From the NCBI GenBank assembly GCA_018666295.1, contig JABIZW010000139.1, positions 1-16,813 of the forward strand: a DNA stretch of 16,813 bases, in the 5' to 3' direction. Shown in pieces: positions 7,347 to 13,443 of this stretch. The position numbers and the translations under genes were made by a program. The notes beneath the pieces are model-generated. The model was not told the origin of the DNA. It searched no databases and saw nothing but the letters and a program-made list of their open reading frames with translations. How positions within the stretch are numbered: the first letter of the stretch is position 1; each line of letters starts with the position of its first letter. Source of the DNA: Halieaceae bacterium. Its GTDB lineage: Bacteria > Pseudomonadota > Gammaproteobacteria > Pseudomonadales > Halieaceae.

Positions 7347-8605
7347 TCGGCGGTCATCCTTGCGATGATCGCGTCGGCAACCCGATGACCGCTAAACAGA
7401 CCGTCTTCATGAAATCCATTGCGCCAGTAGGCGCCACAAAACCAGGTATCACGCACGCCGTTTATCTCCTCCCAGCGCGCTTGAGCGGCGATTCCGTCGA
7501 TCGTGAACTGCGGATGGGCGTATCGGTATTCTCCTAATATCGTTGCAGGATCAATAGCCGCTGTGTCGTTAAGGGTGACGCAAAACGTTTCTGGAGCGGA
7601 AATTCCCTGCAAAATATTCATGTTATAGGTGAGAGTCGCCTGGCTATTTGAGTTCTTCAGGCGGTAGTTCCAGCTCGACCAAGCGCGTCGGTTTTGAGGC
7701 AAAACTCGCGCGTCAGTGTGCAGTACAACCTCGTTCTCAGAGTAGGGCAGTTGGGAGAGGACGGCTCGCTCCTTAGCATCGACGTCGCTCAAAATGGTCA
7801 AGGCTTGGTCCGCGTGGCTGGCGATGACGATGTTGTCAAACGTCAGCTCCTCGCCTTGCTCGGTTCGTAGTTTCGGCTTTTGCCCTGGCTCTCGCACGAC
7901 TGCTGTGACGGCACATGACGTGCGTATATTGTCTATAAAAGGAGCGCACAACGGTTTGAGGTAGCTCTGACTGCCGCCGGTGAGGACTCGCCATTGCGGT
8001 CTGTTCTTGACCTGCAGTAATCCGTGGTTTTTAAAAAAGCGAACAAAAAATTCAGCAGGGTAGTTAAGCGTTTCTTCGAAGTTTGCCGACCAGATGGCAG
8101 ACGCCATGCTGAGCAGATAGTTACGCCTAAACAGCGCGGAAAACTGATGACGCTCGAGATACGCTTGCAGCGTTTCTCCGGTCTTCAAGCGTCCTGCCTC
8201 TAGGTCTTCGACCGCGATGCGGTTGAATCGTAAGATCTCAAGCACCATTGCGATGAACGTCGGTGACAATAGGTTACGCCGCTGCGCGAAAAGTGTGTTC
8301 AGGTTGTTGCCTGCGTATTCGAGCCCGGACAGGTCATCAGACACAGAAAACCCCATTGTGGTGGGTTGGTTGGTGACTTCAAGCTCGTCCATCAGCGCGA
8401 TGAATTCGGGGTAGGTCCAGTCGTTATAAACAATAAATCCGGTATCGATGGCGTAGTCGCCGCTGGCCACCGAGACGTCCTTGGTTGCTGTATGTCCCCC
8501 AATCAGTGGCGAGGCTTCAAAGACCTCCACCGGCTCACCGGACCGTGCAAGCCGGTAAGCGCAACCGAGCCCTGAAATACCCGTCCCGATAATGGCTGTC
8601 GTCAT
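7343..8605 (-). CDS. FAD/NAD(P)-binding oxidoreductase, amine-oxidase-like
   Basis: A 420-residue flavoprotein. It opens with an N-terminal Rossmann dinucleotide motif: GTGISG at 7-12 after strand TAII, Glu30 at the end of the second strand to hold the FAD ribose, and IGGHT at 35-39. The C-terminal WFCGAYWRNGFHEDG segment is the second FAD contact. This places it in the NAD(P)-binding/amine oxidase-like group that includes desaturase-type flavoenzymes. I chose the ATG at 8605 because the Rossmann strand follows immediately and AAAGG lies about 8 bases upstream. A frame extension to 8683 covers only AT-rich intergenic DNA. It is the first gene of the five-gene operon. Its R. sphaeroides counterparts lie in the RpoE regulon, and a flavoenzyme of that kind has been linked to furan fatty acid formation. 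Acting on a methylated acyl chain is thus a hypothesis. Confidence 0.9.
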   Translation of the reverse strand: MTTAIIGTGISGLGCAYRLARSGEPVEVFEASPLIGGHTATKDVSVASGDYAIDTGFIVYNDWTYPEFIALMDELEVTNQPTTMGFSVSDDLSGLEYAGNNLNTLFAQRRNLLSPTFIAMVLEILRFNRIAVEDLEAGRLKTGETLQAYLERHQFSALFRRNYLLSMASAIWSANFEETLNYPAEFFVRFFKNHGLLQVKNRPQWRVLTGGSQSYLKPLCAPFIDNIRTSCAVTAVVREPGQKPKLRTEQGEELTFDNIVIASHADQALTILSDVDAKERAVLSQLPYSENEVVLHTDARVLPQNRRAWSSWNYRLKNSNSQATLTYNMNILQGISAPETFCVTLNDTAAIDPATILGEYRYAHPQFTIDGIAAQARWEEINGVRDTWFCGAYWRNGFHEDGLFSGHRVADAIIARMTAE

Positions 8606-8616
8606 TGTTAGACCTT

Positions 8617-8627
8617 TTAAGTACTTA
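8617..8627. promoter_or_regulatory. TTAAGT-type palindrome in the oxidoreductase leader
   Basis: TAAGTACTTA at 8618-8627 is a perfect 10-base palindrome preceded by T, so it reads TTAAGTACTTA. It shares the TTAAGT half-site with the palindrome at 8686-8701 and lies just upstream of the ribosome binding site of the oxidoreductase gene. It may be a secondary operator or chance in AT-rich DNA. Confidence 0.25.
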
Positions 8628-8661
8628 GCCCGTGTTGTCGCACAACTTGCCGCTGGCAACA

Positions 8662-8685
8662 ATGTGTAAATATTAATATACACAT
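8662..8685. promoter_or_regulatory. ATGTGTA/TACACAT inverted repeat, candidate operator
   Basis: ATGTGTA at 8662-8668 and TACACAT at 8679-8685 are perfect 7-base inverted arms around a 10-base AT-only centre. A third copy of the half-site, ATGTGTAT, lies at 8708-8715. All three are in the spacer between the divergent oxidoreductase and sigma-factor genes and overlap the likely promoters of both. The symmetry suggests a dimeric DNA-binding regulator. Which regulator is not evident, and no regulator other than the sigma/anti-sigma pair is encoded in the window. Confidence 0.45.
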
Positions 8686-8696
8686 TTAAGTGTCAA
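8670..8696 (-). promoter_or_regulatory. Candidate promoter of the five-gene lipid operon
   Basis: On the minus strand a perfect TTGACA -35 hexamer (8696-8691) is followed, after a short 15-base spacer, by TAATAT (8675-8670), a 4/6 match to -10. A start near 8662 would give a leader of about 57 bases to the ATG at 8605. The -35 lies inside the 8686-8701 palindrome and the -10 inside the 8662-8685 inverted repeat, an arrangement typical of repressed promoters. An ECF-type promoter was looked for by eye (TGATC-like -35) and not found. Confidence 0.35.
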
Positions 8697-8701
8697 CTTA
8701 A
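8686..8701. promoter_or_regulatory. TTAAGT-GTCA-ACTTAA palindrome
   Basis: Perfect 6-base arms TTAAGT (8686-8691) and ACTTAA (8696-8701) flank GTCA. It covers the TTGACA hexamer of the minus-strand promoter and sits immediately beside the ATGTGTA inverted repeat. It is a second candidate operator in the same spacer. Confidence 0.35.
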
Positions 8702-8749
8702 GTAGATATGTGTATTCTGCATAAAGATACGCTCAAAGGAGAGTGCTCA

Positions 8750-9379
8750 ATGGTCGACAAGCAGGGAGAAGGCGCACGCGGACAGCCCGCGACCTCTGCT
8801 TGGTCAGTGCCTCAAGGGCGTCGCACCGATGAGTGGAGTCTTTGTGTCGTTCGAGTGGCCGAGCATCGCGACCGCGCGGCATTTGCAAAGTTTTTCGCCC
8901 ATTTTGCACCCTTAATTAAAGCGTTTGCGCTGTCGGGATCGTCGTTATCAGCGGCCCATGCCGACGAGCTAGTGCAAGAGGTCATGCTCAAGGTGTGGCA
9001 AAAGGCCGCGGGCTTCAACCCTGAGAAGGCGGCGGCAAGTACCTGGGTTTACACGATTGCACGAAACTGCCGGACGGATATGTTTCGTCGTCTGCAAAAA
9101 TTCGATACGCAACTCGAAGCTGAAGACGTGGGGTTTGAGCTCGAAGGTCATGAGCCTACGAGTGCACTGCATGCGGAGCGCGGCGCGCAACGGGTTCGAG
9201 AGCTAATGAACCATCTGCCTCAGGATCAGGCGCAAATTTTGGCAAAGGTGTATATGGAAGGTAAGTCGCACTCTGAGACGGCTGCAGAGCTAGGACTGCC
9301 GCTGGGTACAGTTAAGTCGCGAGTGCGATTAGCGATACAAAAATTACAAGTTTTCATGGCTGCGGGTTCAGAGGAGTGA
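8750..9379 (+). CDS. ECF sigma factor, RpoE/ChrR-type (ECF11-like)
   Basis: A 209-residue alternative sigma factor of the extracytoplasmic-function class. Region 2 spans about residues 38-115 (AFAKFFAHFAPLIKAFA, then ADELVQEVMLKVWQKA and STWVYTIARNCRTDMFRR, the -10 recognition and core-binding helices). Region 4, with its helix-turn-helix for the -35, spans about 150-200 (LPQDQAQILAKVYMEG and AAELGLPLGTVKSRVRLA). I chose the ATG at 8750 because AAAGGAG lies 9-10 bases upstream; the earlier in-frame ATG at 8708 lies in the ATGTGTAT repeat and has no ribosome binding site. A ChrR-like anti-sigma factor follows at 9523, and the gene is divergent from a CFA/DUF1365/FAD operon, the expected target. 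By analogy with R. sphaeroides it would be released under singlet oxygen. It is not the E. coli envelope-stress RpoE. Confidence 0.93.
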   Translation: MVDKQGEGARGQPATSAWSVPQGRRTDEWSLCVVRVAEHRDRAAFAKFFAHFAPLIKAFALSGSSLSAAHADELVQEVMLKVWQKAAGFNPEKAAASTWVYTIARNCRTDMFRRLQKFDTQLEAEDVGFELEGHEPTSALHAERGAQRVRELMNHLPQDQAQILAKVYMEGKSHSETAAELGLPLGTVKSRVRLAIQKLQVFMAAGSEE

Positions 9380-9389
9380 TCCGCACGGG

Positions 9390-9419
9390 TAGACTTATCG
9401 GTATTAGTTTGCATATAAA
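9390..9419 (+). promoter_or_regulatory. Candidate promoter for the anti-sigma gene
   Basis: In the 143-base gap between the sigma gene and chrR, TAGACT (9390-9395) and TATAAA (9414-9419, 5/6) are spaced 18 bases apart. The same gap holds a CGGTT-A-AACCG palindrome at 9436-9446 and a second weak pair, TTGACC (9488-9493) with TAGAAA (9511-9516), which would give a nearly leaderless transcript. No ORF of note is seen in the gap. Consensus resemblance only. Confidence 0.3.
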
Positions 9420-9522
9420 GTAAAAAAATTTGCTCCGGTTAAACCGACGACTACAGTTGGGCGTACCGCAAGAAAGCAAATATGCAGTTGACCGATCGAA
9501 CGGGCAGGGTTAGAAAGATATC

Positions 9523-10173
9523 ATGGTAAAGCATCATCCAGATTCCAACACGTTAGCTGAGTACTCGGCCAACTCTCTGCCTGCGGCGCAGAGTGTTTGC
9601 GTCTCCACTCATTTAGACCACTGTACGCTCTGTCAGCAAAAACTGGCGCAACTCGAGAGCATCGGCGGTGTGATGCTAGAAGATACGGCCCCCGTGTCAG
9701 TCGATCCGCAGGTGTTTGAAGATGTTCTTTTACGGCTCGATGAAGTGCCCGACGATCGGGCTGCCAATGACGCTAACGCATCGACGTTGTCGTGGACAGT
9801 CAAGCAAGTTCGGCAGGGAAATTTAGACAAGCTACAGTGGAAGAAAGTCAGCCGCTCATTGCGTATTGCCGATCTAGGTCGCATTGATGGCGCTACTGAA
9901 TTTTCGCTTTACCATATCTCTGAGGGCGGTCGAATTCCCCAGCATAACCACTCTGGGACGGAGATGACGCTCGTTCTTCAGGGCGGTTTTAGTGATGAAA
10001 GTGGCGCTTATCACGCAGGCGACTTTATTGTTCGCGAGGCCGGAGATGTTCATGCGCCAGCAGCACTTCCGGGCGGCGATTGCATTTGTCTTGCCGTTCT
10101 CGAGGCCCCTCTTCGGTTTACCCACTGGCATCATCGTTGGCTAAGTCCACTGCTGCAACTGCGTGCGGGCTAG
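9523..10173 (+). CDS. chrR: ChrR-type zinc anti-sigma factor with cupin sensor domain
   Basis: A 216-residue cytoplasmic anti-sigma factor that holds its ECF sigma inactive and releases it, through proteolysis, in response to singlet oxygen. The N-terminal zinc-binding anti-sigma domain shows His5, His30, Cys34 and Cys37 in the H-x24-H-x3-C-x2-C pattern. The C-terminal cupin has His141, His143, Glu147 and His177, plus the Cys187-x-Cys189 pair. These cupin and Cys numbers coincide with those I recall for R. sphaeroides ChrR, so the sensor should be functional. The ATG at 9523 has only a weak AGAAAG upstream. Unlike the usual tight sigma/anti-sigma arrangement, it starts 143 bases after the sigma gene. 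It is followed by a 195-base spacer before pntAA. Confidence 0.95.
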   Translation: MVKHHPDSNTLAEYSANSLPAAQSVCVSTHLDHCTLCQQKLAQLESIGGVMLEDTAPVSVDPQVFEDVLLRLDEVPDDRAANDANASTLSWTVKQVRQGNLDKLQWKKVSRSLRIADLGRIDGATEFSLYHISEGGRIPQHNHSGTEMTLVLQGGFSDESGAYHAGDFIVREAGDVHAPAALPGGDCICLAVLEAPLRFTHWHHRWLSPLLQLRAG

Positions 10174-10230
10174 TTTCAAACGCGTCACAACGGTTTTAGT
10201 CATCACCACCTCGCTTACAAGTCAGCTGAG

Positions 10231-10257
10231 CCGCTAAATCCTTGCTTAGATTTGCGG
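10231..10257 (+). other. Hairpin in the spacer upstream of pntAA
   Basis: CCGC-t-AAATC (10231-10240) can pair with GATTTGCGG (10249-10257) across an 8-base loop, giving nine base pairs with one bulged T. There is no following T-run, so it is not a classical intrinsic terminator for chrR. It may be an RNA structure in the pntAA leader or chance. The rest of the 195-base spacer (10174-10368) shows no gene and no convincing promoter. Confidence 0.3.
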
Positions 10258-10368
10258 AATCGATTTGGGCTATCAGGTAATTTTCTCGCGATAAAGCCGG
10301 CCGGATGAGATCCTGTCGCTGACATCAGACGTACTACCTCACAAACTTAAAAAGAGCGAGCATCACTC

Positions 10369-11511
10369 ATGCGTATTGTTATTCCTCGCGAGTCGGTTGC
10401 AGGCGAGCGACGAACTTCCGCCACTCCGGAAACCGTAAAGAAAATGATCAGACTTGGCGCCGACGTCGCCATTGAGTCCGGCGCCGGCGATGCGGTCGGA
10501 TACAACGACAGTCTTTATTCTGAGCTTGGCGCTGAAATTGTCAGTGATCGTGCGGCTTTGATGGGTTCTGCAGACATGGTCTTAAGACTGCGTAAGCCCG
10601 AGCCTGCGGACATCGATATGATGAAGCCGGGCTGTATCCATGTGTCCTATCTGGACCCGTTTAATGAACGCGATCTCATAAAGACGCTTGCCGCCAAAGA
10701 AATTACTGCGGTCAGCATGGAGATGATTCCTCGCTCAACGCGCAGCCAGAAAATGGATGCGCTCAGCTCACAAGCAAACTTAGCGGGCTACGTGGCCGTC
10801 ATGCTAGCGGCGGCGCAGCTGCCAAGTATCTTTCCGATGCTTATGACGCCTGCAGGAACACTGAAGCCGGCAAAGATTTTTATCATCGGTGCGGGCGTTG
10901 CGGGTCTACAGGCCATCGCCACTGCAAAACGGCTCGGCGGACGCGTGACTGCTTTTGACACGCGCCCTGTGGTTGCTGAGCAGGTGCAGTCGTTAGGTGG
11001 AAAATTCCTTGAGATCGATCTTGGTGACACCGGCCAGACGGCGGACGGTTACGCCAAAGAGCTGACGCCGGAGCAGGTGGAGCTTCAGCGACAGGCACAA
11101 AAATCGGTAATTGCCGACTCCGATGTGGTGATTACAACGGCACAAGTCTTTGGTCGTAAACCGCCTGTTCTTGTCACCAGAGACATGATCGAGGGCATGG
11201 CGCCTGGCGCGGTTATCGTTGATATGGCAGCAGAAACTGGCGGTAACGTTGAAGGCTCCGTGCCGAACGAGACGGTTGTTGTCGACGGTGTGACGATCGT
11301 GGGTACCGCGAACTTGGCCAATGAAGTGGCACGGGATGCGTCTCAAATGTACGCAAACAACCTGTTTAATTTGGTTGAGGACACTTGGGATACTGATGCA
11401 AAGACGTTTGTTCTCGATATGGAGAACGATATTTTGCCGGGCTGTGTCATTACGCACGGTGGAGAGGTGGTTCACCCCACCATTAAAAACCTAATGGAAG
11501 GGGAAGGATAA
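10369..11511 (+). CDS. pntAA: NAD(P) transhydrogenase subunit alpha 1 (domain I)
   Basis: This is the soluble NAD(H)-binding domain I of proton-translocating transhydrogenase, which uses the proton gradient to drive hydride transfer from NADH to NADP+. At 380 residues it carries only domain I, as in the three-subunit Rhodospirillum rubrum type, whereas E. coli PntA is a fusion of about 510 residues. Visible are the N-terminal PRESVAGERR, the mobile-loop segment RSQKMDALSSQANLAGY (125-141) that contacts hydride donor and acceptor, and the NAD-binding GAGVAG (174-179) with the acidic residue in AFDTR (195-199). The ATG at 10369 has a weak AAGAGCGAG upstream. pntAB follows after one base. Its place beside a ChrR locus is suggestive, since NADPH supports oxidative defence, but the 195-base gap argues for separate transcription. 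Confidence 0.97.
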   Translation: MRIVIPRESVAGERRTSATPETVKKMIRLGADVAIESGAGDAVGYNDSLYSELGAEIVSDRAALMGSADMVLRLRKPEPADIDMMKPGCIHVSYLDPFNERDLIKTLAAKEITAVSMEMIPRSTRSQKMDALSSQANLAGYVAVMLAAAQLPSIFPMLMTPAGTLKPAKIFIIGAGVAGLQAIATAKRLGGRVTAFDTRPVVAEQVQSLGGKFLEIDLGDTGQTADGYAKELTPEQVELQRQAQKSVIADSDVVITTAQVFGRKPPVLVTRDMIEGMAPGAVIVDMAAETGGNVEGSVPNETVVVDGVTIVGTANLANEVARDASQMYANNLFNLVEDTWDTDAKTFVLDMENDILPGCVITHGGEVVHPTIKNLMEGEG

Positions 11512-11512
11512 A

Positions 11513-11794
11513 ATGGAAGTTTCGTATCTTTTATTCATTCTGATGCTCGCAGTCTTTTTAGGCTTTGAGCTGATCAATAAGGTGCCTTCAACATTGCACA
11601 CACCGCTGATGTCAGGTGCAAATGCCATTTCGGGTATTACCGTAGTGGGTGCGATTGCTCTGGCCGGTAGCGGCGAACAAGACCTCGCCCAGTGGCTAGG
11701 CGCCGGCGCTGTTGCGCTTGCCAGTATTAATGTCGTGGGCGGTTACCTGGTGACGGACCGCATGCTGGGCTTCTTTAAGAAGAAGGAGGGTTAA
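11513..11794 (+). CDS. pntAB: NAD(P) transhydrogenase subunit alpha 2 (membrane part)
   Basis: A 93-residue membrane protein that supplies the alpha-side helices of membrane domain II. Three hydrophobic segments are visible: about residues 3-21, 33-53 and 60-82. The STLHTPLMSGANAISG stretch (about 26-41) between the first and second helices is the family hallmark. The length fits PntAB of three-subunit enzymes. The ribosome binding site GGAAGGA overlaps the pntAA stop, and only one base separates that stop from the ATG at 11513, so the stoichiometry is probably set by coupled translation. Confidence 0.96.
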   Translation: MEVSYLLFILMLAVFLGFELINKVPSTLHTPLMSGANAISGITVVGAIALAGSGEQDLAQWLGAGAVALASINVVGGYLVTDRMLGFFKKKEG

Positions 11795-11796
11795 GC

Positions 11797-13155
11797 ATGG
11801 AAACTAATCTCCTCATTCAGTTGGGTTATGTGGTCGCGGCGGGTCTATTTGTTTTCGGTCTCAAAATGCTTGGGTCGCCTGATACCGCACGAAAAGGTAA
11901 CGGCATCTCTGCCGTTGGTATGTTGCTTGCGATCGTTGCTGCTTTACTTGACCAAGGTATTGTCCAATACGAGTTTATTCTCGGGGGTATGATCGTTGGC
12001 GGTGCAATTGGTGCTGTTGCGGCGCGGTCAGTCGCCATGACGTCCATGCCCGAATTGGTGGCATTGTTTAATGGTGTTGGAGGCGCTGCTTCTGGATTGG
12101 TCGGTGTGTCGGCACTGTCGATCGCAACTGGCAATTTCCAGTACGTCACTATTATTTTGTCCATCCTTATTGGTGGCGTGACCTTCACCGGATCATTGAT
12201 CGCCTACGGTAAGCTCTCAGAAATGATCGGCAGCGGCGCAATTACGTTCGCGGGGCAGAAATTCGTGAACGGGCTTATTGTGCTCGGTATTTTATACAGT
12301 GCTGCAATGTTCGTCACAACGCCCAGTGATCCGACATGGCTTTACGCGGTCGTTGGTTTGTCGCTGCTCTTTGGCGTGATGGTGGTGATTCCCATTGGCG
12401 GTGCGGACATGCCCGTGGTTATCTCGTTGTTGAACTCCTACTCTGGTCTCGCAGCGTGTGCGGCGGGCTTTGCCGTCGATAACAACGTACTCATTGTTGC
12501 TGGATCGCTGGTGGGTGCCTCAGGAATCATTCTCACGCAGATCATGTGCAAAGCGATGAATCGTTCGCTGAGTAATGTCTTGTTTTCGGGCTTTGCGAGT
12601 GTCTCGACCACCGTCACTGAAGTGGAAGGAGAGATCAAACCGATTTCGGTTGAGGACGCCTATTACGTTCTGGAAGCCGCCACTAACGTGGCCATTATTC
12701 CAGGCTATGGCATGGCGGTTGCTCAGGCTCAGCACGTTGTTAAAGAACTCATGGAATTGCTCGAAGCCAATGGGTGTGAAGTGAACTACGGTATTCACCC
12801 GGTTGCCGGGCGTATGCCAGGTCACATGAATGTGTTGTTGGCAGAGGCTGATGTTCCTTATGACCAGCTTTTGGAGATGGATGAGATTAATCCCCGCATG
12901 GAAAGCGTGGATGTGGCCATTGTTATTGGTGCGAACGATGTCGTTAACCCAGCGGCACGCGAAGTCGAGTCATCACCCATTTACGGAATGCCAGTGATTA
13001 ATGTGTCGGACGCGAGAACTGTGTTCGTCTTGAAACGCTCGATGGCCTCCGGTTTTGCAGGTATTGAGAACCCACTGTTTTACAAAGACAACGCGCGGAT
13101 GCTTTTTGGTGACGCAAAAGAGTCGATCGGTGGCTTGGTGAGAGAGTTCTCGTAA
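11797..13155 (+). CDS. pntB: NAD(P) transhydrogenase subunit beta
   Basis: A 452-residue subunit with about eight to nine membrane helices in residues 1-265 (proton channel, domain II) and a soluble NADP(H)-binding domain III at the C-terminus. Domain III shows the modified Rossmann motif GYGMAVAQAQ (about 302-311), the AGRMPGHMNVLLAEADVPYD lid/loop region, GANDVVNPAAR (about 379-389) and KRSMASGFAGIENPLF (about 413-428), all typical of PntB. A strong AAGGAGGG site (11783-11790) lies 6 bases before the ATG, stronger than those of the upstream subunits. It is the last gene of the pnt operon, with a terminator 19 bases beyond its stop codon. Confidence 0.97.
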   Translation: METNLLIQLGYVVAAGLFVFGLKMLGSPDTARKGNGISAVGMLLAIVAALLDQGIVQYEFILGGMIVGGAIGAVAARSVAMTSMPELVALFNGVGGAASGLVGVSALSIATGNFQYVTIILSILIGGVTFTGSLIAYGKLSEMIGSGAITFAGQKFVNGLIVLGILYSAAMFVTTPSDPTWLYAVVGLSLLFGVMVVIPIGGADMPVVISLLNSYSGLAACAAGFAVDNNVLIVAGSLVGASGIILTQIMCKAMNRSLSNVLFSGFASVSTTVTEVEGEIKPISVEDAYYVLEAATNVAIIPGYGMAVAQAQHVVKELMELLEANGCEVNYGIHPVAGRMPGHMNVLLAEADVPYDQLLEMDEINPRMESVDVAIVIGANDVVNPAAREVESSPIYGMPVINVSDARTVFVLKRSMASGFAGIENPLFYKDNARMLFGDAKESIGGLVREFS

Positions 13156-13174
13156 TGTTTTAAAGTAATTGAAG

Positions 13175-13198
13175 GCGCCGTATTCGGCGCTTTTTTTT
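13175..13198 (+). terminator. Intrinsic terminator of the pnt operon
   Basis: GCGCCG (13175-13180), loop TATT, CGGCGC (13185-13190), then eight T residues (13191-13198). Flanking bases extend the stem slightly. Read on the minus strand the stem is followed by CTTCAATTAC rather than a T-run, so it should not stop transcripts arriving from the ABC-transporter side. Confidence 0.93.
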
Positions 13199-13338
13199 GG
13201 CTGGGATCTTTGCGCTAGCCCATTCTAAGGCGACTTGCGTTGAAAACATTGCGCACTTGCGCTGTGTATAACCGTCTGCTCGCTCTGTGTCTGAAGCGCG
13301 CGGTTCCTAAACTCAATCTCAACAGTAACGTTTTGGAT

Positions 13339-13404
13339 GGACTTGCTCTGGACTTGCTCTGGACTTGCTCTGGGCTTGTTCTGAACTTGTTCTGGACTTG
13401 CACC
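13339..13404. repeat. 11-bp minisatellite, about six units
   Basis: Six adjacent 11-base units starting at 13339, 13350, 13361, 13372, 13383 and 13394. The first three are identical (GGACTTGCTCT), the next two differ by two bases, and the last diverges at its end. The array lies in the 245-base non-coding gap (13199-13443) between the pnt terminator and the end of the ABC transporter gene. No other gene, promoter or terminator is evident in that gap. Eleven bases is not a codon multiple but is close to one helical turn. Confidence 0.9.
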
Positions 13405-13443
13405 TGAGCCTGAATCAGTAACCAACGACGCTTGGACTTCAGG

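Noticed and set aside
8708..8749. Earlier ATG for the ECF sigma gene
   Set aside because: There is no ribosome binding site, and the codon lies within a repeated ATGTGTAT motif. The ATG at 8750 has a good AAAGGAG.
9410..9486. Distant inverted pair TGCATAT and ATATGCA
   Set aside because: The arms are 7 bases separated by 63 bases in AT-rich DNA, easily chance, with no link to mapped promoters.
10231..10257. Intrinsic terminator after chrR
   Set aside because: The stem is AT-rich with a bulge and lacks a downstream T-run.
13175..13198. Bidirectional terminator serving the exporter gene as well
   Set aside because: On the minus strand the stem is not followed by a T-run; the eight T residues serve only the pnt transcript.
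13339..13404. CRISPR-like array
   Set aside because: Units are 11 bases and directly adjacent with no unique spacers.
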